Shown: in pieces, positions 6,016-13,551 of the stretch
Layout: each line of letters opens with the position of its first letter
How positions within the stretch are numbered: position 1 is the first letter of the stretch
DNA from: Alphaproteobacteria bacterium
GTDB lineage: Bacteria; Pseudomonadota; Alphaproteobacteria; Rs-D84; NBLK01
NCBI GenBank assembly: GCA_016936785.1
Contig: JAFGXE010000049.1
Location: forward strand, 1 to 18,475
Length of the DNA: 18,475 nucleotides
Reading direction: 5' to 3'
Notes under the pieces: model-generated
Told to the model about the DNA's origin: nothing
Seen by the model: the letters and a program-made list of their open reading frames with translations, nothing else
The model's database searches: none
Program-made: the position numbers and the translations under genes

Positions 6016-9000
6016 ATGACAAAATTTAAAAACCCGTTTACGGAACAATTGGTTGAAGATGAAGCACTGTCGCTTTTCCAAACACAGGGGTATGAATACC
6101 GTTCAGGGGATGACATCAATCCTAACCCTTCAGGGGAATGCCTCCGTGGTGATTTCGACATGGCGTATTATTTACCCGTCTTGCGAGAGTCTCTGATTAA
6201 AATAAACCCTGATCTGCCTCTCGATATTATCAATGAGGCGATTAGCGAAATCATTCATCCGAAGACTTCCAACCTTACTCAAGAAAACAAGCGAATTTTC
6301 CAGCTGATGACACTCGGCGTGAAAGTCCCTTACAAAGATAAAACATTCACGGTTCATATCGTCGATTTTAAGACGCCTGAGAATAACTCTTTTATTGTTT
6401 CTAATCAACTTGTCCTGAAAGAGCATAACAATCATCGTCGCCCCGATGTAATGGTTTATCTCAATGGTTTGCCTATCTGTATGATTGAATTTAAAAATCC
6501 TGCTGACGAAAAAGCTTCTTTGCGGAGTGCATTTAACCAACTTGAAACGTATAAACGCGAATTCCCACAAGCTTTTTACTTTAATCAATTCAGTATCATT
6601 TCGGATGGCTATCATTCGCGTGTTGGGTCTATTTCTTCTGGTTTCGATCGTTTTAATCCTTGGCGGTCCGACCATGAAGGCGATCTAAAGTTCGAAATCG
6701 AAGAGATTATCTCTGATTTATTCCAAAAAGGTAAACTTCTCCATTACATCAAAAACTTTATCACTTTTGCGAATATGAGCGGAAAAGATATCAAGATTTG
6801 TGCCGGGTATCATCAAGTGCGGTGCGTGGATGCTTCTCTTGTCTCAATCAAAAAAGCGATCAAAGGCGATAAACGCGGTGGGATTGTTTGGCACTCGACC
6901 GGATCGGGAAAATCCTTCTCTATGATGTTTTTGGCCGGACAAATCGAAAAAGATCCTGCACTACAAAATCCAACCATTGTCGTCATTACTGATCGGATCG
7001 CACTCGACAGCCAGTTATACAAAACATTCTCAAACGGAAAAATGGTTTTGGGGTCTACGCCAGTTAAGATCGAAAGCTCGGTTGAGTTAAAAACAAAGTT
7101 AGAAGGTATCAAGGCTGGGGGAATCTATTTCTCTACCCTTCAGAAATTCGGGATTGATAAAATGGGTCAAAACGAAATCGTTTTCAAAACCCTTTCTGAA
7201 CGCGACAATATCATCATCATGGTGGATGAGGCTCATCGATCACATAGTGGCATTGAGGATGGATCAGCGCGCTATTTACGGGATGCTTTTCCGAATGCGA
7301 CCTTTATTGGTTTTACGGGAACGCCGATTGAAAAAGGAACCAATGACACCCGCGCGATCTTTGGAAACGACAATGATGTTTATGATATGGCCCAAGCCGT
7401 GGCGGATGGTGCGACTGTCCCTATTCGTTATGAGGCTCGCCTCGCACAGGTTGAACTCAATGACAAAAAGGCCGAAGAAATTAATCAACTCTTTCATCAA
7501 ATTGAAGAGTCAACTGATCTTAATTATTCTGAGAAACTCAAGGGTCAAAACGCCCGTTTAGAGGCTATTTTAGGGAGTACACAACGCTTAGAGATTTTAG
7601 CTCAAGATATCACAAAACATTTTGCTTTGCGGAAAGAAGCCCTCCCCTTTTCAAAAGCGATGATTGTCTGCTCAACTCGGAAAATCGCCGTTCATCTTTA
7701 TAATGAAATCATTCGGTTAAATCCTTCTTGGCATAGCGAAGATATCAACAAAGGAAAGATCAAAGTTATTTTTTCTTCTAATGCAACGGATGAAGCAGAG
7801 CTTTTAAAACACAGAACATCTGATGAAGATAAAAAAACAATCTCCACACGCATTGAAACTGAGAGTGACTCTCTCGATTTTATCATTGTTTGCGATATGT
7901 GGTTGACTGGATTTGATGCGCCTCCAATCAACACAATGTATTTTGATAAGCTTTTAAAAGAACATAATCTTATTCAAGCTATCGCTCGTGCCAACCGCGT
8001 TTATAAAGACAAGCCGGATGGTTTGATTGTCGATTACATCGGACTTTTAGGAAGCCTCCAAGAAGCTTTGCAAATTTATTCCCCAAAAGATCGTGATATT
8101 GTGGGACAAGACATCACTAAAGATGCGGTTAAACTGATGCTGGAAAAGCATTCAATCCTGCAAGATCTTGTGTTCGGATTTGATTATAAAGACACGCTGA
8201 CAAAGGCTTATGGCAAAAATGACCGTGCACCTTTGATAAAACTTGAAATAAATCTCTTCAATTTCTTAGTCAATCACGAAAAATCTGACCAGAGTAAAAA
8301 ATTCATCAAATATACAAACGATCTTCAAAAAGCCTATGCGCTATGTGCAACAACAAAAGAAGCAGAAACCATCCGATACGATCTTGTTTTCTTCGGTGCC
8401 GTAAAAGAACTGATTTTGAAAAATACGAATGTTAAAAATGAACAGAAACTTAAACTCGAAGATATCAACACACAAATTGGCAAACTCGTTTCTCAATCTG
8501 TTGAATCCATAAAGATTATTGACTTGCTTGAGCTTGCTAATTTAGAAAAGAAACAAATTGATATTTTTTCCGAAGACTTTCTTAATGAGTTGCATAAGCA
8601 TAAACGTAAAAACACGGCTCTTGAAATTCTGAAAAAACTTTTGAGTGATGAAATAAGTGGAAGAGAGAAGACTAACATTATAGAAGCGCGGAATTTTAAA
8701 GAAATGCTCCTTTCTCTCATTCAAAAATATCATAACAATCAAATCGACTCAACGCAAATGCTCGAAGAACTGATTGATTTAAGTAAATACATTCTTCACT
8801 CTGACGAAAAGAAGAAAGAGCTTGGTTTAAACGATGAAGAAATCGCATTTTACACTGCTCTGTCCGACAATAAAAGCGCCGTTGCGGTTATGGGAGATAA
8901 AACTCTTAAAGCCCTCACAAAAGCGCTTGTATTTAGATGTCGGAAAGATGTTAATTTTAATTTCCTGGATAAAGAAGACGTGCGTGCTCGCCTTCGTTCT

Positions 9001-9108
9001 CGCGTTCGAAGATTGCTTATTGAATTCGGCTACCCACCCGATATGCAAAAGCTCGCAATTGATAATATCGTCCGCCAAAGTATGATTATTGGCGAAAGTA
9101 TGGTTTGA
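6016..9108 (+). CDS. hsdR: Type I restriction endonuclease subunit HsdR
   Basis: HsdR translocates DNA using ATP and cleaves unmethylated foreign DNA at a distance. Of the 1030 residues, the N-terminal PD-(D/E)xK nuclease shows D144 and E158-F-K160. Two RecA-like helicase domains follow: Walker A HSTGSGKS at 293-300, DEAH at 404-407, the FTGTP motif soon after, and the late helicase motif QAIARANR near residue 655. The remaining third is the helical region that docks to the methylase. All motifs are intact and the length is usual for the family. A short GGAAAAAA precedes the ATG. With intact hsdM and hsdS the system looks functional. Confidence 0.97.
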   Translation: MTKFKNPFTEQLVEDEALSLFQTQGYEYRSGDDINPNPSGECLRGDFDMAYYLPVLRESLIKINPDLPLDIINEAISEIIHPKTSNLTQENKRIFQLMTLGVKVPYKDKTFTVHIVDFKTPENNSFIVSNQLVLKEHNNHRRPDVMVYLNGLPICMIEFKNPADEKASLRSAFNQLETYKREFPQAFYFNQFSIISDGYHSRVGSISSGFDRFNPWRSDHEGDLKFEIEEIISDLFQKGKLLHYIKNFITFANMSGKDIKICAGYHQVRCVDASLVSIKKAIKGDKRGGIVWHSTGSGKSFSMMFLAGQIEKDPALQNPTIVVITDRIALDSQLYKTFSNGKMVLGSTPVKIESSVELKTKLEGIKAGGIYFSTLQKFGIDKMGQNEIVFKTLSERDNIIIMVDEAHRSHSGIEDGSARYLRDAFPNATFIGFTGTPIEKGTNDTRAIFGNDNDVYDMAQAVADGATVPIRYEARLAQVELNDKKAEEINQLFHQIEESTDLNYSEKLKGQNARLEAILGSTQRLEILAQDITKHFALRKEALPFSKAMIVCSTRKIAVHLYNEIIRLNPSWHSEDINKGKIKVIFSSNATDEAELLKHRTSDEDKKTISTRIETESDSLDFIIVCDMWLTGFDAPPINTMYFDKLLKEHNLIQAIARANRVYKDKPDGLIVDYIGLLGSLQEALQIYSPKDRDIVGQDITKDAVKLMLEKHSILQDLVFGFDYKDTLTKAYGKNDRAPLIKLEINLFNFLVNHEKSDQSKKFIKYTNDLQKAYALCATTKEAETIRYDLVFFGAVKELILKNTNVKNEQKLKLEDINTQIGKLVSQSVESIKIIDLLELANLEKKQIDIFSEDFLNELHKHKRKNTALEILKKLLSDEISGREKTNIIEARNFKEMLLSLIQKYHNNQIDSTQMLEELIDLSKYILHSDEKKKELGLNDEEIAFYTALSDNKSAVAVMGDKTLKALTKALVFRCRKDVNFNFLDKEDVRARLRSRVRRLLIEFGYPPDMQKLAIDNIVRQSMIIGESMV

Positions 9109-9169
9109 AAATAGATAAAAGAAATTCCAGAATTGCAATTTAATGCTTATAACTTGAAAGGATTATAAA

Positions 9170-10195
9170 ATGAAAAAAGAAAAAGATTTAGCACAATCTT
9201 CAATTCAACGGCAAAATGTTCTCAACAACCCTTTTGCAATCAAAGCGATGCAACAAAAGTTTAATTTAGGCGGAATTATCTATAAGGATGATTTGTTCTA
9301 TACCAAACAAATGGTCGCTGATATTTTCAAAATTGATGAGAGAACAATTGATCGCTATGTTTCAACACATGAAATTGAGTTTTCAAAAAATGGATATAGA
9401 ATTTTGAGTGGAATAAATCTCAAAGAATTCAAAGAGTTAATCTTACTTGGCGACATTCATGTCGTCGAGTTTGACCAGAGAACCCCTAAGATTGCATTGT
9501 TTTCTTTCAAAACGGTTTTGAACTTTGCTATGTTGCTTTCTGAGAGCGAAGTTGCCAAGAAAATGCGTCAAACAATGCTCGATGTTGTGATGCAAGTTTT
9601 GATTACTCGTTCGGGGGGAAATGTTAAATACATCAATCAGAGAGATGAAGATTATTTGCCCTCTGCTTTTGAAGAAGAAAATTATCGCAAGAAATTTACA
9701 AAAGCCGTAGATCAATATATTGACGAAGACAGCACTTGGAAATATGGAAAGTACACAAATCTAATCTATAAAAGTATTTTTTTAGAAAAGGCTGATGAAT
9801 ACAGAAAAATCTTGCGTTTGGCGAAAAGCGAAAACATTCGTGAAACTCTTTATTCCGAAGCATTGGATCTGATTGCCGGATTTGAATCAGGCCTTGCCCA
9901 TGAGTTAGAGAAGAAATTTAAAGAAACAGGACAAAAGATTTCTTCTGAAGAAGCAGAAGTTCTTTTTAAAGATTTTGCAGAAAACCCAGCGTTCAAGCCT
10001 TTGATTGATAAAGTGCGCATTAAAATGTCTAGTCGTGATTTGAGTTTCCGGGATGTTTTACATGAACGTCTTAAACATTACATTCAATCTGTTCCTGAAG
10101 CCGATTTTGAAAAATTCCTCGGAGAACGCAGTAAAGCCCTTGAGGAGCGTTTAGAAGAAACCAAAGACGTTTTCAAGCGACTGAAAGATAAATAG
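9170..10195 (+). CDS. Helix-turn-helix DNA-binding protein paired with Doc toxin
   Basis: The 341-aa protein has an N-terminal DNA-binding region at about residues 40-90 (LFYTKQMVADIFKIDERTID, followed by GYRILSG). A helical body and a coiled-coil C-terminus follow (about 310-341). It resembles the DNA-binding, RhuM-like proteins often encoded just before Fic/Doc proteins in defence and restriction loci. AAAGGATT before the ATG is a good ribosome-binding site. Its TAG is one base before the Doc ATG, so the two are almost certainly co-translated. It probably acts as the repressor and/or antitoxin. That role is inferred from gene order; it is far larger than the usual Phd antitoxin. Confidence 0.7.
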   Translation: MKKEKDLAQSSIQRQNVLNNPFAIKAMQQKFNLGGIIYKDDLFYTKQMVADIFKIDERTIDRYVSTHEIEFSKNGYRILSGINLKEFKELILLGDIHVVEFDQRTPKIALFSFKTVLNFAMLLSESEVAKKMRQTMLDVVMQVLITRSGGNVKYINQRDEDYLPSAFEEENYRKKFTKAVDQYIDEDSTWKYGKYTNLIYKSIFLEKADEYRKILRLAKSENIRETLYSEALDLIAGFESGLAHELEKKFKETGQKISSEEAEVLFKDFAENPAFKPLIDKVRIKMSSRDLSFRDVLHERLKHYIQSVPEADFEKFLGERSKALEERLEETKDVFKRLKDK

Positions 10196-10196
10196 C

Positions 10197-10640
10197 ATGA
10201 AAACATTTTATTTTGATCTTAAAGATGCGATTGAAACTCATGATAAGATCATTGATATGTCTGGGGGGCGACATGGCCATAACAATGTATCTTTATTAGA
10301 AAGTGTTTTAAATCATATTCAAAATGATGACTACTACCCTCACTTCTTGGATAAAATCGCCCATTTATGTTTTCAGGTCAACAAGTCTCATGCCTTTCAA
10401 GATGGAAACAAACGGACTAGTATTGCTTTAGGGGCATACCTTTTGGAATTAAATGGATATGACTATTGTGTGGTAGATTTTAACCGTGAAATGGAAAACA
10501 TTGCCCTTTGGGTTGCACAAGGTCGAATTGGCAAAGACTTACTTAGACGTTTGATTGAAGATGTGATCTTACTCGAACAGAGATTTGAAACACAATTGGC
10601 TTTAATCGAATCATTGGAAAAAAGCTTTGATGAAGAGTAA
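10197..10640 (+). CDS. doc: Doc-type Fic-fold toxin
   Basis: This 147-aa protein has the Doc signature HAFQDGNKRT at residues 65-74. H65 is the catalytic histidine and the D69/N71/K72/R73 cluster forms the nucleotide-binding loop. The GNKR form, instead of GNGR, is typical of Doc, which inactivates elongation factor Tu by phosphorylation; for this protein the substrate is inferred. The upstream part (RHGHNNVSLLESVLNHIQ) also fits the family. The length is slightly above classical Doc because of a C-terminal helical tail. No small Phd-like antitoxin is nearby; the large helix-turn-helix gene one base upstream is the likely partner. Confidence 0.85.
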   Translation: MKTFYFDLKDAIETHDKIIDMSGGRHGHNNVSLLESVLNHIQNDDYYPHFLDKIAHLCFQVNKSHAFQDGNKRTSIALGAYLLELNGYDYCVVDFNREMENIALWVAQGRIGKDLLRRLIEDVILLEQRFETQLALIESLEKSFDEE

Positions 10641-10650
10641 ATGCAATAAA

Positions 10651-10725
10651 ATGAAAAAAAATAAACTGATTTATCTCATTGGTTTTCTGAGGATTAGAAA
10701 GCTAAGTATAAAAAAAGTTCTGTAA
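10651..10725 (+). CDS. Possible 24-aa leader ORF abutting the GNAT gene
   Basis: ATG at 10651 opens 24 codons (starting MKKNKLIYLIGFLRIRK), with TAA at 10723-10725 immediately before the next ATG at 10726. The exact junction could couple translation to the acetyltransferase gene, which has no Shine-Dalgarno sequence of its own. A short basic-hydrophobic peptide in AT-rich DNA may also be chance, and a possible -10 box (10707-10712) lies inside it. Confidence 0.2.
   Translation: MKKNKLIYLIGFLRIRKLSIKKVL
10684..10712 (+). promoter_or_regulatory. Possible promoter of the GNAT-HAD-nuclease operon
   Basis: TATAAA (10707-10712) is a good -10 box; the best -35 at 17 bases is a weak TTTCTG (10684-10689). 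The start would fall near 10719, only a few bases from the ATG at 10726, giving a nearly leaderless mRNA. This fits the missing Shine-Dalgarno sequence but is uncertain. Confidence 0.3.
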
Positions 10726-11304
10726 ATGACTGAAAGCTTGATATTTAAACCCGTAACAAAAGACAACTTTGAGTTAGCTATCAAAGTTCAAGGAGAAATA
10801 TTCCCTCACGATAACGGGAGTGAAAACATACGCGCAAGTATAGACAAGAAACTCTTTGATCGGCTCTATAAAAAAGAGCATCCTTTTTTGACATATTGGC
10901 TTGTTTATCTCAAGGACGATCCCATTGGTATCACAGGGCTTTATCCCTACTTTTCATCTCCTAAAGACGTATGGCTAAGCTGGTTTGGCGTTCGTTCTCC
11001 TTGGAAAAGAAAAGGACTTGGTCAAAAAATCTTCGAATGGACAAAACAAGAAGCTCAAAAACGAGGTTTTGAAACACTTCGTCTTTATACCTATCCTGAA
11101 GAAGATCTAGAAGCAGTCGCATTTTACAATGCCTTAAACCTATTTGAAGAGCCTTACACTCTTGAAGAAGAAACTGTTCCTCATAAAATTTCGATATTTT
11201 CAGCATCATTAAATGGAAAACCTGTTCAAAAGTGGAATAATAAAAATCTTTATATGAAAGAACAAATTGATTTAGAAACGAAAGCAAATACGAAACAGGA
11301 TTGA
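10726..11304 (+). CDS. GNAT-family N-acetyltransferase
   Basis: The 192-aa protein has the GNAT fold. Motif A, which binds acetyl-CoA, is seen at about residues 84-105 (WFGVRSPWKRKGLGQKIFEW), with the R-x-x-G-x-G loop intact. A later YPEEDLEAVAFYNALNLFE segment corresponds to motif B. The substrate cannot be told from sequence; candidates are a small molecule, an aminoglycoside or a protein N-terminus. The C-terminal 35 residues are charged and extend past the fold. It is the first gene of an operon: the next start follows its stop after one base. Confidence 0.85.
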   Translation: MTESLIFKPVTKDNFELAIKVQGEIFPHDNGSENIRASIDKKLFDRLYKKEHPFLTYWLVYLKDDPIGITGLYPYFSSPKDVWLSWFGVRSPWKRKGLGQKIFEWTKQEAQKRGFETLRLYTYPEEDLEAVAFYNALNLFEEPYTLEEETVPHKISIFSASLNGKPVQKWNNKNLYMKEQIDLETKANTKQD

Positions 11305-11305
11305 A

Positions 11306-11917
11306 ATGAAACCTGCTCTCTTTATAGATTTTGATGGCACAATTTGTTTTGATCGGTTTTTAGTCGATGTGCCAGACTTAGTGATAACGTGGATTAATGC
11401 GCATATCTTTCAAAACCCCTCTCTCATGATTGATTGGATAATGGGAATCAAAACATCTGAGCAAGTCATTCAATACATCGCAAATGGCACACATCATGAT
11501 TATGACACTCTTTGGTCTCTATTTGTAAAGAGTTGCAAAAACATGTTTGTTGATCCAGTGATTTTACAATCCGTCAAAAGCTTGTCTGAATCTTATACAA
11601 CTATTCTGATTACCGATAATATGGATAGTTTTAGACGCTTTACCATGCCTGTTTTAAAGCTAGACCAATATTTTGATTTTATCGAAGTCTCAACTGACTA
11701 TGGCCTCTTGAAAAACAATACATCGGATGGCGCTTTCTTCAAACAAGTTGCAGAAAAATGCAATGTCTCACTTAAAGATTCTTTTTTTATTGATAATGGA
11801 CAAAAAAATTGTCAGGTTTTTGAAGAACTCGGAGGAACATCGTTTTTAACAACTGGCTTAAAAGACACGATGAGCATCCTAACAAAAATGGATAAACTCA
11901 AAGGAAAGATAATATGA
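11306..11917 (+). CDS. HAD-superfamily hydrolase
   Basis: This 203-aa protein has all four haloacid-dehalogenase motifs. Motif I is DFDGT with nucleophile D8 and acid D10, motif II is LITDN with T103, motif III is K136, and motif IV is FIDNGQKN with D163. It is therefore probably a phosphatase acting on a small phosphorylated compound. The helical insert between motifs I and II forms a small cap of the C1 type. It starts one base after the acetyltransferase stop and overlaps the next gene by four bases (ATGA), which indicates translational coupling. The substrate is unknown. Confidence 0.85.
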   Translation: MKPALFIDFDGTICFDRFLVDVPDLVITWINAHIFQNPSLMIDWIMGIKTSEQVIQYIANGTHHDYDTLWSLFVKSCKNMFVDPVILQSVKSLSESYTTILITDNMDSFRRFTMPVLKLDQYFDFIEVSTDYGLLKNNTSDGAFFKQVAEKCNVSLKDSFFIDNGQKNCQVFEELGGTSFLTTGLKDTMSILTKMDKLKGKII

Positions 11918-12117
11918 ATAAAGTTCCACATCCTGAAGATATTTGGAAAGAAATACAATCTTTAGAAAAAACTCTGAATGATCCCAATGCACAAGAGGGA
12001 ATAAAAAACCTTTTACGTCCTCGGGTGGAAGCATTACGAAAAAAACTCCCTGACGATTATATTCCTCCAAAAAAACATTTTACTTTTTTAAAATCTTTTA
12101 AGAAAAAAGAACGATGA
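11914..12117 (+). CDS. Hypothetical 67-aa protein, translationally coupled
   Basis: I do not recognise this protein. It is helical and charged (DIWKEIQSLEKTLNDPNAQE) with a basic C-terminal tail (LKSFKKKER) and no signal peptide. It overlaps the hydrolase before it and the nuclease after it, each by the four-base ATGA arrangement. That is strong evidence that it is a real gene translated in step with both. Confidence 0.6.
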   Translation: MNKVPHPEDIWKEIQSLEKTLNDPNAQEGIKNLLRPRVEALRKKLPDDYIPPKKHFTFLKSFKKKER

Positions 12118-12689
12118 AGAAATTATCCTTTCTTGTTGTAATACTTCTACTTGGATGTTCTGTTTCACATAAAACAGATCAAAACCAAATTTATCCAAAA
12201 ATCTATTCTGAATCTGGGCACAAAGTTATTGTCGGAAATATCTACCCCCCTAAACATGATGCGGATTCATTTTATCTTGATGACCTTATTCATGTTCGTT
12301 TAAAAGGAGTAGATGCCTTTGAATACAATCAATACTGTTTGGATAAGAAAAATCAATTTTACTCTTGTGGAGAGAAAGCCACCTCCTTTTTCAACAAGCT
12401 CGTTGATGAAAAAACTATTTCTTGTCATTTCTATGGCGAAAAAGGATCGACACAACTCAAACGTCCGATTGTAAAATGCTATTCACATGATGGAAAAGAT
12501 CTTCAAAAGGAAATTATTCTTGCAGGCTGGGGAATATCGGCCTATGGCGATGAATATAAATCAGATGAAGCATTCGCCCGTCAAAACAAGAACGGTGCAT
12601 GGAATGGCAAATTTAAAACACCTGAATCTTTCAGAAAATGTAAAGGCCTCGCAAGAAAAGAATCTAAACTCAAAGCCTGTTCAAAGTAA
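12114..12689 (+). CDS. Staphylococcal-nuclease-like lipoprotein
   Basis: The 191-aa protein starts with a lipoprotein signal peptide (LLLGC, lipidation cysteine C15), so it is probably anchored on the outside of the inner membrane or in the outer membrane. The rest matches the thermonuclease (SNase) fold. HDADSF carries the calcium-binding acids D49/D51, VRLKGVDAFE gives catalytic R62 and E70, and LKRPIVKCY gives R117. These correspond to R35, E43 and R87 of staphylococcal nuclease. AGWGISAYGDEY and NGAWNGKF are also family hallmarks. Four to five cysteines in the mature part suggest disulfides. It would hydrolyse extracellular or periplasmic nucleic acid, possibly for nutrition. Confidence 0.85.
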   Translation: MKKLSFLVVILLLGCSVSHKTDQNQIYPKIYSESGHKVIVGNIYPPKHDADSFYLDDLIHVRLKGVDAFEYNQYCLDKKNQFYSCGEKATSFFNKLVDEKTISCHFYGEKGSTQLKRPIVKCYSHDGKDLQKEIILAGWGISAYGDEYKSDEAFARQNKNGAWNGKFKTPESFRKCKGLARKESKLKACSK

Positions 12690-12701
12690 AAAGGAGAAAA
12701 A

Positions 12702-13112
12702 ATGCAAGATTTAAAATTTTATCAAGAATCCAACTTCCTTGAGAAGAATATAAATGGTGAATGGTGTCTTTGCTCTTCACTCGATCCAAATAAAATTGTG
12801 GGAAAGAGTCCTTCTAAAGAAAAAATTATGAATGGGAAGTATGTGGATGCAGCACATGTCGCATACACACATTCAATAAAAGACTCTGTCTTTGATATGA
12901 CAGAATATAGATATGAAGATACATTGTTAATAAAGGATCTTCCTATGTGTTTTTTAGAAGCCATAGCTAACTCTGGCTTCACACTTCTAATAGTTGAAGA
13001 ATTTACAGGAAAATCTAAAGAGGAAATTAAGCTTTTAATCGCTCAAGAAAATCTAAAAGAACTAAACAAATCTTCCGTTTTCATGGATCCAAGAAAAGAA
13101 CGAGTAGACTGA
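12702..13112 (+). CDS. Hypothetical 136-aa protein
   Basis: No domain is recognised. The protein is soluble in appearance, with no signal peptide, a DAAHVAYTHSIKDSVFDMTE segment in the middle and a Lys/Glu-rich helical C-terminus. AAGGAG (12691-12696) five bases before the ATG is the strongest ribosome-binding site in this operon. It lies 12 bases after the nuclease stop, so it is the last gene of the operon. Confidence 0.6.
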   Translation: MQDLKFYQESNFLEKNINGEWCLCSSLDPNKIVGKSPSKEKIMNGKYVDAAHVAYTHSIKDSVFDMTEYRYEDTLLIKDLPMCFLEAIANSGFTLLIVEEFTGKSKEEIKLLIAQENLKELNKSSVFMDPRKERVD

Positions 13113-13166
13113 TTTTTTCAGTTCAATTTGAGAAAAACTATGAGCAACAAAAAAGAACAAATAAAC

Positions 13167-13186
13167 AAGCCCCGAAAGCTTTTTTC
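13167..13186 (+). terminator. Weak terminator after the GNAT-HAD-nuclease operon
   Basis: AAGC (13167-13170) pairs with GCTT (13178-13181) around a 7-base loop, followed by more T residues. The stem is short. It looks like a worn version of the stronger GCCC/GGGC terminator at 13522-13545. Confidence 0.35.
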
Positions 13187-13189
13187 GAA

Positions 13190-13256
13190 TACACGGTGGA
13201 TCTCTCGACTGCCACTTCGACACCCTCAGTGTTCGCTCGAGATGACATTTACACGG
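13190..13256. repeat. Palindromic repeat element flanked by 7-bp direct repeats
   Basis: An imperfect palindrome with TCTCGA (13203-13208) and TCGAGAT (13237-13243) as arms, and CAC/GTG near the centre, lies between two copies of TACACGG (13190-13196 and 13250-13256). It is GC-richer than its surroundings. The look is that of a dispersed, non-coding palindromic repeat or miniature mobile element with a target duplication. It lies between two convergent genes. Confidence 0.45.
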
Positions 13257-13261
13257 AATTT

Positions 13262-13477
13262 CTACTTCAGTCTTTTCTTCATTTGAGAGATTGTTTTTCC
13301 ACACAGTTTTTCGCATGGAATATCGTCTCTATCTCCATCAAGCCTATCTAAATGACACTGGGTGTAATAGTAATACGCTTCTTTACACGACTTCATCTGA
13401 GTACAGTATCTCTTCAACCCACATGTATCCGCCTGCGCAATTACTGGCGTTAGAAAAAATAGAATAAACCATTTCAT
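13262..13477 (-). CDS. Secreted Excalibur calcium-binding domain protein (71 aa)
   Basis: A signal peptide (MKWFILFFLTPVIAQA) precedes a mature part of about 55 residues. It has the Excalibur pattern: C-K-E-A-Y near residue 31 and LDGDRDDIPCEKLC near residues 46-59. The Asp-rich loop DGDRDD resembles an EF-hand calcium site. Excalibur domains are often fused to thermonuclease-like enzymes. Here a lipoprotein nuclease lies about 600 bases away on the other strand, so a functional link is plausible but inferred. No good Shine-Dalgarno sequence is seen. Confidence 0.75.
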   Translation of the reverse strand: MKWFILFFLTPVIAQADTCGLKRYCTQMKSCKEAYYYYTQCHLDRLDGDRDDIPCEKLCGKTISQMKKRLK

Positions 13478-13484
13478 TCAATCC

Positions 13485-13513
13485 ATGGTAGGACTTTTCT
13501 CTTGAAAATTCAA
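13485..13513 (-). promoter_or_regulatory. Possible promoter of the Excalibur gene
   Basis: On the minus strand TTGAAT (13513-13508), 17 bases, and TACCAT (13490-13485) resemble sigma70 boxes. The predicted start would be at or next to the ATG at 13477, that is, a leaderless mRNA. The -10 box is poor. Confidence 0.3.
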
Positions 13514-13521
13514 TTGTAAAT

Positions 13522-13545
13522 AAAAAAGCCCCGCAGGGCTTTTTT
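13522..13545 (-). terminator. Rho-independent terminator of the padR operon
   Basis: GCCC (13528-13531), loop CGCA, GGGC (13536-13539), with A and T tracts that extend the stem to about 10 bp. On the minus strand the hairpin is followed by a T run, and it lies just after the DUF4097 gene stop. The structure is symmetric and may work in both directions. Confidence 0.8.
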
Positions 13546-13551
13546 GAATGT

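Noticed and set aside
6172..6675. 167-codon minus-strand ORF
   Set aside because: It lies opposite the nuclease domain of hsdR, which is conserved and intact; no motif on the minus strand.
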